From the NCBI RefSeq assembly GCF_000473065.1, contig NZ_KI421494.1:110752-174751 (forward strand): 64,000 nt of DNA, read 5' to 3'. Both the position numbers and the translations under genes were made by a program. Positions 47,786 to 57,533 of this stretch are shown one piece after another. Under the pieces are notes generated by a model. It was not told the origin of the DNA. It did not search any database and worked only from the letters and a program-made list of their open reading frames with translations. Numbering within the stretch: position 1 is the stretch's first letter; the number at the start of each line of letters is the position of its first letter. The stretch is from Bradyrhizobium sp. WSM1743 (GTDB lineage: Bacteria; Pseudomonadota; Alphaproteobacteria; Rhizobiales; Xanthobacteraceae).

Positions 47786-48206
47786 CTTGACTTTGGCAAC
47801 GGAAGTCTGCGAATTGAATTTTGGGGTCAATCTGTAATCTAACCGTGATCCCGGACAGGGACGTGCCGATGGTCGATTCGAGAGAACACCTGGCAATGCT
47901 GTCGTCAATTCGGCGGGCACCCTGTTGTCTCACGATAAGCGGATCTCGCTGGAGGGTTCGCCGCCTGCCGTTCAATTGGCTCTGCAGCGCTCCGCCAACC
48001 ACCGTACCGGCAGGGCCATGCGGATCGAAGGATCTCGCACAAATCGGTCTTGTTTGATTGAATGTCAAAAGCAAGTTTGCCTCCGCCGCTATGGCTGTTT
48101 CGAAGGGTATGCCTGATTGACCATTCTGCACACATACCCTTGACGGTTTAGGCATCTTCTCAGCCGGTTACGCGCGAGCCTGTCCCAGACATCGGAACCG
48201 GCTTAC
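47786..48206. other. Region without a recognisable gene
   Basis: Short frames only, no motif. Confidence 0.3.
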
Positions 48207-48572
48207 TTGAGCCCGCAGGACATCGGTGCGATCGCACGTGAGCTTAATCTGTCCGCATCCGCCTTTCGAACCATGGCGCAAAGACCGAGCTCTCCTGAAC
48301 TCTTAAGCAAGCGCCTCGCACTTGCCGGTTTTTCCGAGAATGCGCTTGCTGCCGCCATCGAGACGTATTGCGCGATGTGCAACGCGTGTGCGGCCCTGTG
48401 TCAGACCAAAGTCCGATGCGCGGCCGACCTCAAGAGGCAAAACCATGCAAGTCCGCGCAAAGACTGCTCGAACGAAACAGACCCTTCGCGCTCGCTTGTG
48501 AGATATCCTCCGGCTGCGCTTTCGCGATTGATCGCGCTCAATCAGTTCCTCACCGAAGATGTTGACTCCTGA
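48207..48572 (+). CDS. DUF6455-like Cys-rich protein
   Basis: About 121 residues. MSPQDIGAIARELNLSASAF and LLSKRLALAGFSENALAAAI resemble the N-terminal half of DUF6455 proteins, followed by a Cys cluster YCAMCNACAALCQTKVRCAA that may bind a metal. The TTG at 48207 is used as start because no ATG fits and the family begins here; this is uncertain. A small membrane-protein gene follows 2 bp after the stop. Confidence 0.55.
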   Translation: MSPQDIGAIARELNLSASAFRTMAQRPSSPELLSKRLALAGFSENALAAAIETYCAMCNACAALCQTKVRCAADLKRQNHASPRKDCSNETDPSRSLVRYPPAALSRLIALNQFLTEDVDS

Positions 48573-48574
48573 GC

Positions 48575-48892
48575 ATGCCCACATTCAAAGAGAAAACCGA
48601 CACAGGACAAGCCTATCGCCGCCTCGAAATTCACGACATCTGTGAAGCAGTCCTTCTGTCAATATTTGCTGTTTCCGCCTACGTTTTCTTCTTTGCCACA
48701 GCGATGGGACAGAATCCGGCGTTTGCCTTCTGCGATTGCTGGCTTGCGCCGCCAGCCTGGCCGCCGCCGTCATCCTCAATCGCCGCTATGAACGGCCGGC
48801 GCGTCTACCGCCGGCGGAAATCAAAGGTCGGCCGAACTACAGCTCGGTCCGATCAAATTCGGCTCGGCGACGGCGATGTGGCCGCTGCGTAA
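48575..48892 (+). pseudogene. Small membrane protein, probably frameshifted
   Basis: Begins MPTFKEKTDTGQAYRRLEIH and has a transmembrane helix ICEAVLLSIFAVSAYVFFFA. Near 48720 the better continuation lies in another frame (LACAASLAAAVILNRRYERP, then ARLPPAEIKG), giving a second helix. This suggests a single frameshift in a two-helix protein. Unknown function. Confidence 0.4.
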
Positions 48893-49170
48893 CAAGGACG
48901 GCAATATTCTTCAAAACGCGGACGGTCACTATCGTGTCGATCTGACGAGGCCCCGACAAGTGGATCTGTTAGCAACAATAAGGCGTGCGAAGCTCCTGCG
49001 TTCTCGGCGATGTGGAGCACCTGAAGGAGCAGCGGAATTGCGCCCTGCACGCCCAAGTGCTGGCGACATCCGGAGAAAACTCGCGTAGAGTTTCTTAATC
49101 GCGAGCTGTTGCTTCGATGTCACCAAATATATGAACCGGCGATCTACGCTCGTGTCAAACGAGGTACGGC

Positions 49171-49389
49171 ATGTTCGATATTTATTTGAACGGAAGGCGC
49201 GATCTTTTGGTCCTTCCGCGAGGCTTTGCGATCCCGGCGGGGTTGGACGGCAATTGGAAGCGAAAGAAGCGGGCGGTGCGTTCAGTGAGCGATGCCATTC
49301 GCCAAGATGTCCAACAGCGCGGTTACCACCGACGTAGTTTGATCTCAAATCGGTCGGAGACGGCAGTGGAGACCTCGTCACAAACGTAG
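49171..49389 (+). CDS. Small conserved basic protein
   Basis: 72 residues: MFDIYLNGRRDLLVLPRGFA, then GLDGNWKRKKRAVRSVSDAI and QQRGYHRRSL. I recognise this as a short protein repeated in bradyrhizobial genomes with no assigned role. The start fits the conserved MFDIYLNG. Confidence 0.7.
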   Translation: MFDIYLNGRRDLLVLPRGFAIPAGLDGNWKRKKRAVRSVSDAIRQDVQQRGYHRRSLISNRSETAVETSSQT

Positions 49390-49547
49390 CCAAAGCGGAT
49401 ATCTATGACCCATGCTTAGAAACACTATGCGCAGAAAGCATGACCGAACTTATACGCTGGCGCGAGTTCCGATGATTGCCTCTTTTTTGCGGTCGTCGCT
49501 CCAAAAAAAATGTGCTACAGGCGCTCCTCTCAGAAGGAGCATTCATC

Positions 49548-49733
49548 GTGAAAAAAGCAACCAAGAAACGCGTTAAGCGGCGCGAGTGGACGAAGGCAGA
49601 TATCAAAGAGCTCAAAATCCATTCGAAGGCTCGGACCCCGGTCATAAAACTAGCCAAAATGACCAAACGCAGCGAAGGTGCGCTACGCCAGAAGGCCTTA
49701 AATCTCGGAATCGGACTCGGACATCAGCGGTAA
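49548..49733 (+). CDS. Small SANT/Myb-like DNA-binding protein
   Basis: 61 residues, very basic: VKRREWTKADIKELKIHSKA, then IAKMTKRSEGALRQKALNLG-like sequence. The W-T-x-x-D-x-x-x-L pattern with the later basic helix resembles short SANT-type proteins. The GTG at 49548 is chosen because AGAAGGAG lies 9 bases upstream. A GC-rich hairpin (GGGCGGC/GCCGCCC, 49765-49784) follows and may end the transcript. Confidence 0.65.
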   Translation: MKKATKKRVKRREWTKADIKELKIHSKARTPVIKLAKMTKRSEGALRQKALNLGIGLGHQR

Positions 49734-50241
49734 TGGTGAGCAACGCTGGCTAGTGGCCCAGTAGGGCGGCTCGCGGGCCGCCCTCGCTGGCCATAGAAAC
49801 TTTCGTCGCACATTCGCTTTGCGCGACCCGCGCTGAGAGAGTTTTTCACGCACGTGCTGGATGCCTTCAATGTCGCGGAACGTGCTCCAGCGCCTCCTCA
49901 TGTTTATGTTTGATCAAGTTTCTTGGAAGCCTGTTTTCGACAGCCGCTTGCGATGTATGATCGCGAGTGAAGAGATAGTCTTAGCCATAGCCCTGTTTCG
50001 AAGATGAAACCCCGAGACACTCGGCCCCGGAACGCATGCGATGGGGCCACAACGCCCAGTCCTAGGCGCGTTAGTTCGAGAAGCTGACCAGTCTCAGAGG
50101 AACTCCTGTAGGGAATCTAGCATCCGTTCGGCCAGCAGCTTCTTCAGCTTCGGCGAGGCAGTCTTGGCCGCCCTGGGCCGAACACATCGGCTGATCGCTT
50201 TATCCAAATGGAAACAAATCCTCCTCGAAGCTCATGAAAGG
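49734..50241. other. Region with a tts-like half match
   Basis: No gene recognised. On the minus strand GTCAGCTTCTCGAACTAACG (50088-50069) matches the tts-box first half but lacks the AG of AAAGCT, so it is probably a decayed box. Confidence 0.35.
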
Positions 50242-50472
50242 CTAAAGTTTGGGCGTAAGCGGACCTCGCCGAGCCTGTTCGCTAGCTCGAGCTCCGAGGC
50301 GATATGGCGCGCTCAACAGCAATTGAAAAAGCGCTCTGTTAGCTTGATAGATGGCGGCGGAGCGGTTTCGTCCTGAACCCGTCATCACCTGACCGCATTC
50401 GGCGTTGTGAACGGACCACAACCACCTTCGACCGCGCTGCTTCAAGACATATTCGAACGATGGCAGACTCAT
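50242..50472 (-). CDS. Small hypothetical protein
   Basis: 76 residues: MSLPSFEYVLKQRGRRWLWS, then GRNRSAAIYQANRALFQLLL. The beta-then-helix pattern is reminiscent of short rhizobial island proteins. Coding status moderately supported by composition; role unknown. Confidence 0.45.
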   Translation of the reverse strand: MSLPSFEYVLKQRGRRWLWSVHNAECGQVMTGSGRNRSAAIYQANRALFQLLLSAPYRLGARASEQARRGPLTPKL

Positions 50473-51663
50473 GTTAGCGAGCTCGATTTCTGACAGTCGT
50501 GCGTTTGATCTTCTGAATGCCAGCGCGGGCCCTTTCCAGGCGAAGCCTCACCGTAGCAGCGTTGGCAATGAACTCGCTTGATCGGTCAACGCCGCTTTCA
50601 TCAAAAGCGAGCTCATCCAGCGCCGCCTGTCGTGGCTCCAGAGTCGCGAAATGGTTGCGCGTTTTGGCCGTCAGCAACATCCGCCCGATCCGGACATCGT
50701 TTGCGGACGACTTATGCCGCAGCAAATTGTTTTTATCTAGCAGCTTTGAGCGGGTTGTTAGGAAGGAAGGGTCGACGAGCATCAATCGTGACACCAGGTT
50801 GACCGGTACACCCGTTTCTCTGCCCAAATAGGTCACAGCCATCAGGATCGTCTACGGCGGCCAAGTGATGCCCAGCACATTTGATTTGGCAAGTTCTTCG
50901 AGACACGCCCGGATCGATTTGATCTCCCACATGAATGACCGGACATGCGGCCAAGCGCGCTTGCTGGATCAGGTAGATCCGCAGGCATCTTAAGTCAGGT
51001 TCCATCGTTTACAAGCCTCCTTAGCGCCGATTGGGGCAGGGGCAACGCTCCAAGGGCAGGCAAATCAAACACTTGGTATAGTTCGGAAGGTAAGCTGGCG
51101 AACAACAGGCTGGCTGGAGCTATGGCTCAGTGTCTTGGCGGACCAAGGGCAGCATTCACGGTTGCGTCGGCAGCGATACGCGTTGACAAGATTGCTGCAC
51201 CTTGCCGCGTGAGATGTCCGCGACATGATCTGCCTTCTTTGCCGCGCTCGCCGAGCTGTCCCGCTCTTTTGCCGAACTTCTTTGGTGTATGCCGAGCATC
51301 AGAGAGGTGCATGTCGCATTTACGTCTTCAATGCCTCGGCAACAGGCAGCTGTGATTATACGTAATAACCTTCCATGTGCCGTGGGCGGTCTTGCAAACG
51401 TCCGTATAGTTCGTTCCAACCTTCCCATATCCGCAATCAATCTTCGTGTACTTGAGCTGGCTCGTGACTTCGTTTCAACCGTCGAGTAATCGAGTGGGCG
51501 ATTGCGGTGTCCTCCTGTCCAGCCGATCGATCGAACTGAGCGGTTCTCAAGTCATGAGTGGCAGACAAAAGTCTTGTCGTTTTAGCGCTTTGCGGCTGGC
51601 TTTGCGCCGCTCAATCGAGCGAGCGCTTACGGGGCGTGTTTTTCAAGCACGAGCGTCTGGCCA
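50473..51663. other. Region without a recognisable gene
   Basis: A 122-codon minus-strand frame (50842-50474) contains LLTAKTRNHFATLEPRQAAL but no family I know. 51000-51663 shows nothing clear. Confidence 0.35.
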
Positions 51664-52818
51664 ATGAGCGGACGTTTTGGCCGTTCGCCTGCGGTGTGCT
51701 TTCTCCTCGGCCTTCCACGATCCGGGACGACACTCGTGGCGCATTTGCTCCAGCACCATCCAGACATTGTGGCTCCGCCTGAACCCTGGTTGATGCTGGC
51801 GCTTGAAGCATTTGGCAGGGTGGATCAGCGCCATCCGGCGGGTAGCTCACTGATTGAAGCTGCGACCTCTGAATTCCTGGGGCGCATAGATCGCACGATC
51901 CCCAGCCGCGCTTTTGCCGATGCAGCATATGATCAGTATCTGGCACAAGCGGGCAAGCGCATCATCCTAGACAAGACACCACGCTATTGGATGGCGCTTG
52001 AGTTTCTTGAATCTGTCTATCCAGAAGCGCCACACATCCTTCTGATGCGCAATCCCTATGCCATCGCGGCTTCACTGAAATCGACGTGGGGCATCCCACT
52101 GCAGGCAGAAAGCTCGCATCCTGTCAGCGTCTCCAGTCTCGTCGATCTCATGCTCCGTCTGCCCGACGGCATCATAACTTCACTCGCCGATTTGGTTCTG
52201 GGCCTTCCAAAGCTCGCCGCGCAGCGCACTCGCCCGCACACACAGTTCGTGCAATACGAAGTCCTCGTGGCGCATCCGGACGAGGAAATCCGGCGTCTGT
52301 TGACGGGGCTCGGCTGTGATCCAGCGGCCGTCGCATCGGCGGGGATGAGACAAGCGGATTATCTTCGATCGAGCAGCTTCGGAGACCGAAAAATCTTGGA
52401 ACGAAACGCCGTCGACCAGAGCTCTGTCAAGGCATGGCAATCTCAATTGAGCGTCGAAGAGATGCAAACCGTGACCGATCTTATCGGCGCCGAGCTTTTG
52501 CTAGAACTCGGATATGAGCAGGAACTGGTACATGCACAGCAAGCCGGAGTCCTGGATAGGGGAGGGGAAGTAACTGAACTTTATCGTCAGATATTCCGAA
52601 CTTGGTGGGATTTGCGAAGTACCAAGGCGGGAGCATTATCCGGCTTATCTGACGCCGGAGAGCCGGTCCACGCGATGGCTGCCCAGTTGCAGCAGATGCC
52701 GTTAGCGTCAGAAGTTGATCGAGCTGCGGGGCTGGATGGCATTCGCAACCGCGACGCGGCTATCGAGATGTTGCGAGGCGAAGTCGCGCGGCTTGAGCGG
52801 ATCCTCAATATCCACTAG
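51664..52818 (+). CDS. Sulfotransferase-family protein
   Basis: 384 residues. CFLLGLPRSGTTLVAHLLQH is the 5'-phosphosulfate-binding loop of PAPS-dependent sulfotransferases, and ILLMRNPYAIAASLKSTW corresponds to the 3'-phosphate site (RNP, then Ser). The final ~100 residues are an extension ending in a helix (IEMLRGEVARLERILNIH). It would sulfate a carbohydrate, lipid or similar acceptor. It is followed on the same strand by broken copies of the PAPS-making genes nodP and nodQ. It is not obviously NodH. The ribosome binding site is weak. Confidence 0.8.
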   Translation: MSGRFGRSPAVCFLLGLPRSGTTLVAHLLQHHPDIVAPPEPWLMLALEAFGRVDQRHPAGSSLIEAATSEFLGRIDRTIPSRAFADAAYDQYLAQAGKRIILDKTPRYWMALEFLESVYPEAPHILLMRNPYAIAASLKSTWGIPLQAESSHPVSVSSLVDLMLRLPDGIITSLADLVLGLPKLAAQRTRPHTQFVQYEVLVAHPDEEIRRLLTGLGCDPAAVASAGMRQADYLRSSSFGDRKILERNAVDQSSVKAWQSQLSVEEMQTVTDLIGAELLLELGYEQELVHAQQAGVLDRGGEVTELYRQIFRTWWDLRSTKAGALSGLSDAGEPVHAMAAQLQQMPLASEVDRAAGLDGIRNRDAAIEMLRGEVARLERILNIH

Positions 52819-53093
52819 GGGATCTGAATGCTTGCGAACAAAACACGCTGGCTGATTTAGCCAAGATCCTTAACCCGCACGAGGCTGATCCCCCGATCAG
52901 GTGTGACGCAGGCGCCGGCCGCACTAGCGGCGGAATGCGATATGCTCCCGCATCTGCAAGTCTGCTGCCCAGCGGGGCTTGAGCTTATCGACGAGCCAGC
53001 GTCTCGGCCGGCCATTTCCGCCGCGGATATTCGAACTCTAGGCTGGAGCCATAGAACGGCGAAGAACAGAGACCTGCATCGAAAAGAAGACAT

Positions 53094-53801
53094 ATGCTAC
53101 CGAAACATCTGCGCCGCCTCGAAGCTGAAATCGATTGAAATCATGCGTGAGGTGTTCGCCGAGTTCAAAAGGCCGGTCATGCTTTACTCGATCGGAAAAG
53201 ACTCAAGCGTAATGCTGCACATTGCAATCAAGGCGTTCTATCCGGCAAATGCCTTTTCCCCTGCTTCACGTTGATACGACCTGGAAGTTCCGCGAGATGA
53301 TCAGGGGGACGCGACAGCCAGGCGACTCGGCCTCGACCTGATGTCCATGTCGGCCGGACACGTATGGGATCCCCGTAACCAGCGGCCGGAGCTCTGGAGC
53401 CTGTTCAACACACGGATCCCCAGGCCGAAACCATGCGCGTGTTTGCGATTTCAAACTGGCCCGAGCTCGAGGTGTGGGAATACATCATGATCGAGAAGAT
53501 TCCGGTCGTTCCGCTCTACTTCGCAAAACAAGACCCATAGTGCGTCGAAATGGTGCGACGATCAGGGTCGATGACTAGCGATTGCCCTTAACCGCGATGA
53601 GACGCCGGAAATGCGGATGGTCCGCTTTCGCACGCTTTGGATGTTATCCTTTGAGCGGGGTCTATTGAATCCGATGCGGCAACGATCGAAAATATCGTCG
53701 CGGAAATGCAGACTACGACTGTGTCGGAGCGCCAGGGACGCCTAATTGATACCGACGAAGCTGCTTCAACGGAGAAGAAGAAGCGGGAAGGCGACTTTTG
53801 A
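53094..53801 (+). pseudogene. nodP: nodP/cysD (sulfate adenylyltransferase small subunit), broken
   Basis: The start reads MLPKHLRRLEAE, then in another frame EIMREVFAEFKRPVMLYSIG and KDSSVMLHIAIKAFYPA (PP-loop SGKDSS-like). HVDTTWKFREMI is in a third frame. A section of over 80 residues is missing before WDPRNQRPELWSLFNT and ISNWPELEVWEYIMIEK, then PVVPLYFAKQDP ends at a stop. The tail VSERQGRLIDTDEAASTEKK is intact and its TGA overlaps the nodQ ATG (TGATG). Normally the protein makes APS from sulfate and ATP with NodQ. Multiple frameshifts, stops and a deletion make it non-functional. Confidence 0.85.
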
Positions 53802-55677
53802 TGTTTTCGAATCCGACAACGGAACCGGTCCTGGCCAGGACAAAGGATCAGCTGCGATTCATCACATGTGGCTCGATGGACGACGGCAAATCGACGCTGA
53901 TCGGCCGATTACTGCACGACAGCAAGATGATCTACCACGATCAGCTCACGGCACTGGAACGCGACAGCCTCAAGCACGGTAGCACCGGGAATGACATCGA
54001 CTTCGCGCTGCTCGTGGACGGGCTGGAGGCCGAACGGGAGCAGGGCATCACGATCGACGTCGCCTACCGCTTCTTCACGCCGCCGCGGCGCTCCTTCATG
54101 GTGGCCGACCACTCCCGGCCACGAGCAGTATACCCGCAATATGGCTACCGGCGCCTCGCATGCCCAGCTCGCCATCTTCCTGATCGATGCCCGCAAAGGC
54201 GTGACGGTTCAGACCCGCCGCCACTCGTTTATCTGTTCGCTGCTCGGTATTCGTCATGTCGTGCTGGCAGTGAACAAGATCGATCTTGTCGCATATAACA
54301 AAGAGTGCTTCGATCGGATCGCCCGTGACTATCTGGCCTTTGCCGCCGGTCTCAGCGTCACCTCGATCGTTCCGATCCCGATCTCGGCCCGCTACGGCGA
54401 CAACGTCGTGGACCGCTCCGCTCATGCCAACGGGTATCATGGTCCCTGCCTGCTCGAGCATTTGGAGAGCATTGACATCCAGTCCGGCACCGCAAGCCAA
54501 GCTTTCCGCTCTCCGGTCTAATGGGTAAATCGGCCAAACCCGTATTTTCGGGGCTATGCCGGGTCGGTGGCGAGGATCTCGACAGGAGACGAGATCGTTG
54601 TCGCTGCGTCGGGGCGGACCACGCGCGTCAAGCGGATCGTGACCCACGATGGCGACCTTGTCGCCGCCGAAGCCGAGGATGCGGTTACCATTACGCTGGA
54701 AGACGAAATCGATATCAGTCGTGGCGACATTCTGTCGCGACCGGACGACCGACCGAAGCTGGCCGACCAGCTTGCCGCTTATATGATCTGGATGGACAGG
54801 GAGCCGCTCGCTCTCGGACGCAATTACGTCCTGCGGATTGGATCGCAGACGATTTCCGGCAGCATTACAGCAATTGGGCATTGAATCGACGCTAACACTT
54901 GGGAGCATCTGGCCGCCGGGACGCTTTTCCTCAACGAGATCGCCTTCTCCGATTGTGACCGCAACGCCCGCAATATTCGATCCTTACGACCTCAATCGAA
55001 AGACTGGATCATTCATCGTCATGGATCGTTACACGAATCGTACGGTCGGGGCCGGCATGATTGCCTTCCGCTACGGCGGGCCACCAATATTGCCAGGCAA
55101 CCGCTATCCGTGGACAGGATGGAGCGCGCCGCGCTCAAGAATCAGAAGGCCTTGCGTCATCTCGTTCGCTGGCATGTCTGGCGCGGGAAAGTCGATGATT
55201 GCCAAGCTCGTTGATCAAAAGCTGTTTGCGATGTCGCGGCATACCATGCTGCTGGATGGCGACAACCTCCGGCACGGATTGAACGCGGACCTCGGCTTCT
55301 CGGAGACGGACCGCGTGGAGAACATCCGGCGCGTCGGCGAAGTTGCCAAGTTGATGGCGGACGGCGGCTTGATCGTGATCTGCTCGTTCATCTCGCCCAC
55401 TAGGGCCGAACGGGACAGGCTGCGCAGCCTGGTTGGCAAGCAAGAGTTCATAGAAGTCTTTGCCGATACGCTGCTCGAGGAATGCGCGCGGCGAGACCCA
55501 AAAGGCCTGTATTCAAAGGTAAAATCCGGCAAGATCAAGAACTTCAGTGGGATCGATTCGTGCTACGAAGCACCAACGACACAGGAGGTTCATCTCAGGA
55601 CCATGGAGCAGATCCTAGAGCATTCAGCGGAAGCGGTGGTGGATGTTTTGATGGCGCGCTCAGTTCTTGATGGTTAG
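53801..55677 (+). pseudogene. nodQ: nodQ/cysNC (ATP sulfurylase GTPase plus APS kinase), broken
   Basis: Begins MFSNPTTEPVLARTKDQLRF with the GTPase P-loop GSMDDGKSTLIGRLLHD. A frameshift near 54110 precedes DTPGHEQYTRNMATGA-type sequence. An in-frame TAA at 54519-54521 replaces Gln before WVNRPNPYFRGYAGSVA. A stop and frameshifts occur near 54882-54960, and a short out-of-frame stretch around 55075-55150. The C-terminal APS kinase is readable (GMSGAGKSMIAKLVDQK, MLLDGDNLRHGLN, ICSFISPTRAERD). The whole protein cannot be made. The APS kinase half could survive only if restarted internally, for which no good start is seen. Confidence 0.88.
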
Positions 55678-55784
55678 AGGTCCTCGCGTCGCACCATCGA
55701 TTCGCACAGTATCCCGCAGGCCCGGCCAAGGCCATCCAGCTCAGGCGAGCCTCCGATCGGACTTTTTGGCTCTAAAGGAACAAA

Positions 55785-55982
55785 ATGGTCTCACCCACTC
55801 GTCGATTGCCCCTTTCCGGTTATGTGCTCGAAGTGGATGGTCAATTCAAAACCGAGTACGCGAGCAGAGATGGAGCATGGGCGGGAGCGGAGGAGCTCAA
55901 GAAACGCCGTCCCATGCTCCAGATCAGAATCTACAATGCGACAACAAAGGCCAGAGAAGAAGTCCGACTTCCAGTAAGTTGA
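55785..55982 (+). CDS. Small conserved protein, paralogue 2
   Basis: 65 residues: LPLSGYVLEVDGQFKTEYAS, then AEELKKRRPMLQIRIYNATT. Paralogue of the protein at 36460 with the same ELKKR-PMLQIRIY core and a five-residue longer tail. TAAAGGAACAAA precedes the ATG, a good ribosome binding site. Confidence 0.7.
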   Translation: MVSPTRRLPLSGYVLEVDGQFKTEYASRDGAWAGAEELKKRRPMLQIRIYNATTKAREEVRLPVS

Positions 55983-56379
55983 ATTTTTGCTTGGCGCTTC
56001 TTGCTGCGCGTGCGGCCAGCGACACGCCGAGCTCCCGTTAAAGCCGAGCCGGGCAGCGTCTCGGCCGGCTTCGATCTCTCGCGCAGTATGAGGGACCTCG
56101 ATTTCCGGACCTGGCCGCATCCGGCGAGCGGGCACTTGCTTTCCAGTATATTGACCAATCCGAACTTGGCAGTCGACCGCGACTCCCTCCTGTCGCGGCC
56201 ATGCCGGATTTCGTCAAGCTTGCTTCCTTTTGGCCCGCTCGATGGCGGACAACGCCTGCCTACGCCCGCGCCTTCGCATTGCGAGACAAAGTAGCCGCGA
56301 ACCTCAGCAATCCCGTGCTGCGCTAAGGACCTCCGCCGCGATTTGGGTTCTGCTACCGCCTGCCATCGTTGATCGCCAT

Positions 56380-56770
56380 GACGGCGGCCATGGCGCGGCC
56401 GAAAAGGCAAGCGAGCTCATCCATGCCAAGCCGCGAGGACGATCTCTTGATGATCTGCTCTGGTCAACCGTCAACCTGTTCGACCGTGCGGTAGACCGCG
56501 TCGAACGCGAGCTCGCCATCAACGAGCAGGCGCTGCAGAGGGGCCAACGCGAGCAGAACGGCTGGGAGGTGCGATTCGTCGAACCAGAGCGCCTCACCGC
56601 CGAGGTACTTGCGCTCATTGATTGCTGGGCGCGATGGAACTCCGTTCACCTTGGGGCTTACGGTTCGGACCAGCCGTCAACCGCGGCACGCTCGCCACGG
56701 CGATGATTGTCCGCGAGACTTTCTCGCGCGAAGCGGCGTGCTGAACCCGCCATTCTTACCTGCTGGTATG
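56380..56770 (+). pseudogene. DUF2493-family protein remnant
   Basis: A frame reads SLDDLLWSTVNLFDRAVDRV, then ERELAINEQALQRGQREQNG and RFVEPERLTAEVLALI, the helical region before the DUF2493 (YspA-like) domain in rhizobial plasmid/island proteins. The next block, WGLRFGPAVNRGTLATAM and then RDFLARSGVLNPPFLPAG, is in shifted frames. The C-terminal nucleotide-binding domain is absent. Confidence 0.6.
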
Positions 56771-57533
56771 CGGTCGCAGGCGGAATGCCGACGGTCTTGA
56801 TGTCGAACTCTCAGATTATTTCAGCTCGCTGTGAATCTCCGCACTCTGCTGCCTACGTCGGCTTGTCGCCGAAAGATGGGAGTACGTCAGGAAAAAAATC
56901 TCACGAGAAAATCCCCGGAGAGGGTTGAAACGCCCCTAACGTCAAGTTGTACGATTTCGAAATGGACAACGACAAGTCATCAGCGTCCCAAACCCTCCAA
57001 CGATCTACGAAGTGCGAATGCATCAAGTCCAAGCCCATGCATCACACTCCCGCTGCCAGCGACGTCATCAAGTGTGCCATGCCTTAATCTGCATCCCGGC
57101 GCGATGATCCGGCTGCATCGCGTTCCTAATGTCAGGTTTGCCTGAATGACGCAGGTTCGCACGTAAGTCGGTCGGTCGACCTGCCGCTTCCCGACGCAAG
57201 AAGGCGACCGCGCTCACGCCTGCGCGTGCGTGATGGCTAGATGACAGCGCGGGTCGCCGCCGGTTGTGTTCGAGGGCGGTCGCAAGGCCAATTTGTAGGA
57301 GGTGATGAATGGTATCGGTGAGGAGCTTTGTGAAAGATCGCCCTGCATCTGCGATGAGATATGGAGGCTGCCATCCGGCAGGTGTTTCGGGCGCCGACCC
57401 GAAACGCGCCCGCGATTTATGGCGCTTGCCCCGAAGCTGTTGACCCGAGGAAGTCGACTCTCGCCACAGGGGCTCCCTGGTGGGGTGGGCGTACTCCAGA
57501 TCCATTGACGAATACAACTTGAGGAGGAATGGT
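56771..57533. other. Upstream region of the rhizobitoxine operon
   Basis: Holds the MerR-type promoter at 56925-56955 and a 41-codon frame at 56962-57087 (MDNDKSSASQTLQRSTKCEC). 57090-57533 shows no gene. The 201-codon minus-strand frame here is antisense to rtxA and not called. Confidence 0.4.
56925..56955 (+). promoter_or_regulatory. MerR-type promoter/operator, copy 6
   Basis: TTGAAA (56925-56930) and TACGAT (56950-56955) with a 19-bp spacer containing CCCCTAACGTCAAGTTG. The only copy on the plus strand, about 580 bp before the rtxA start. Its -35-proximal half is less conserved. Confidence 0.45.
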
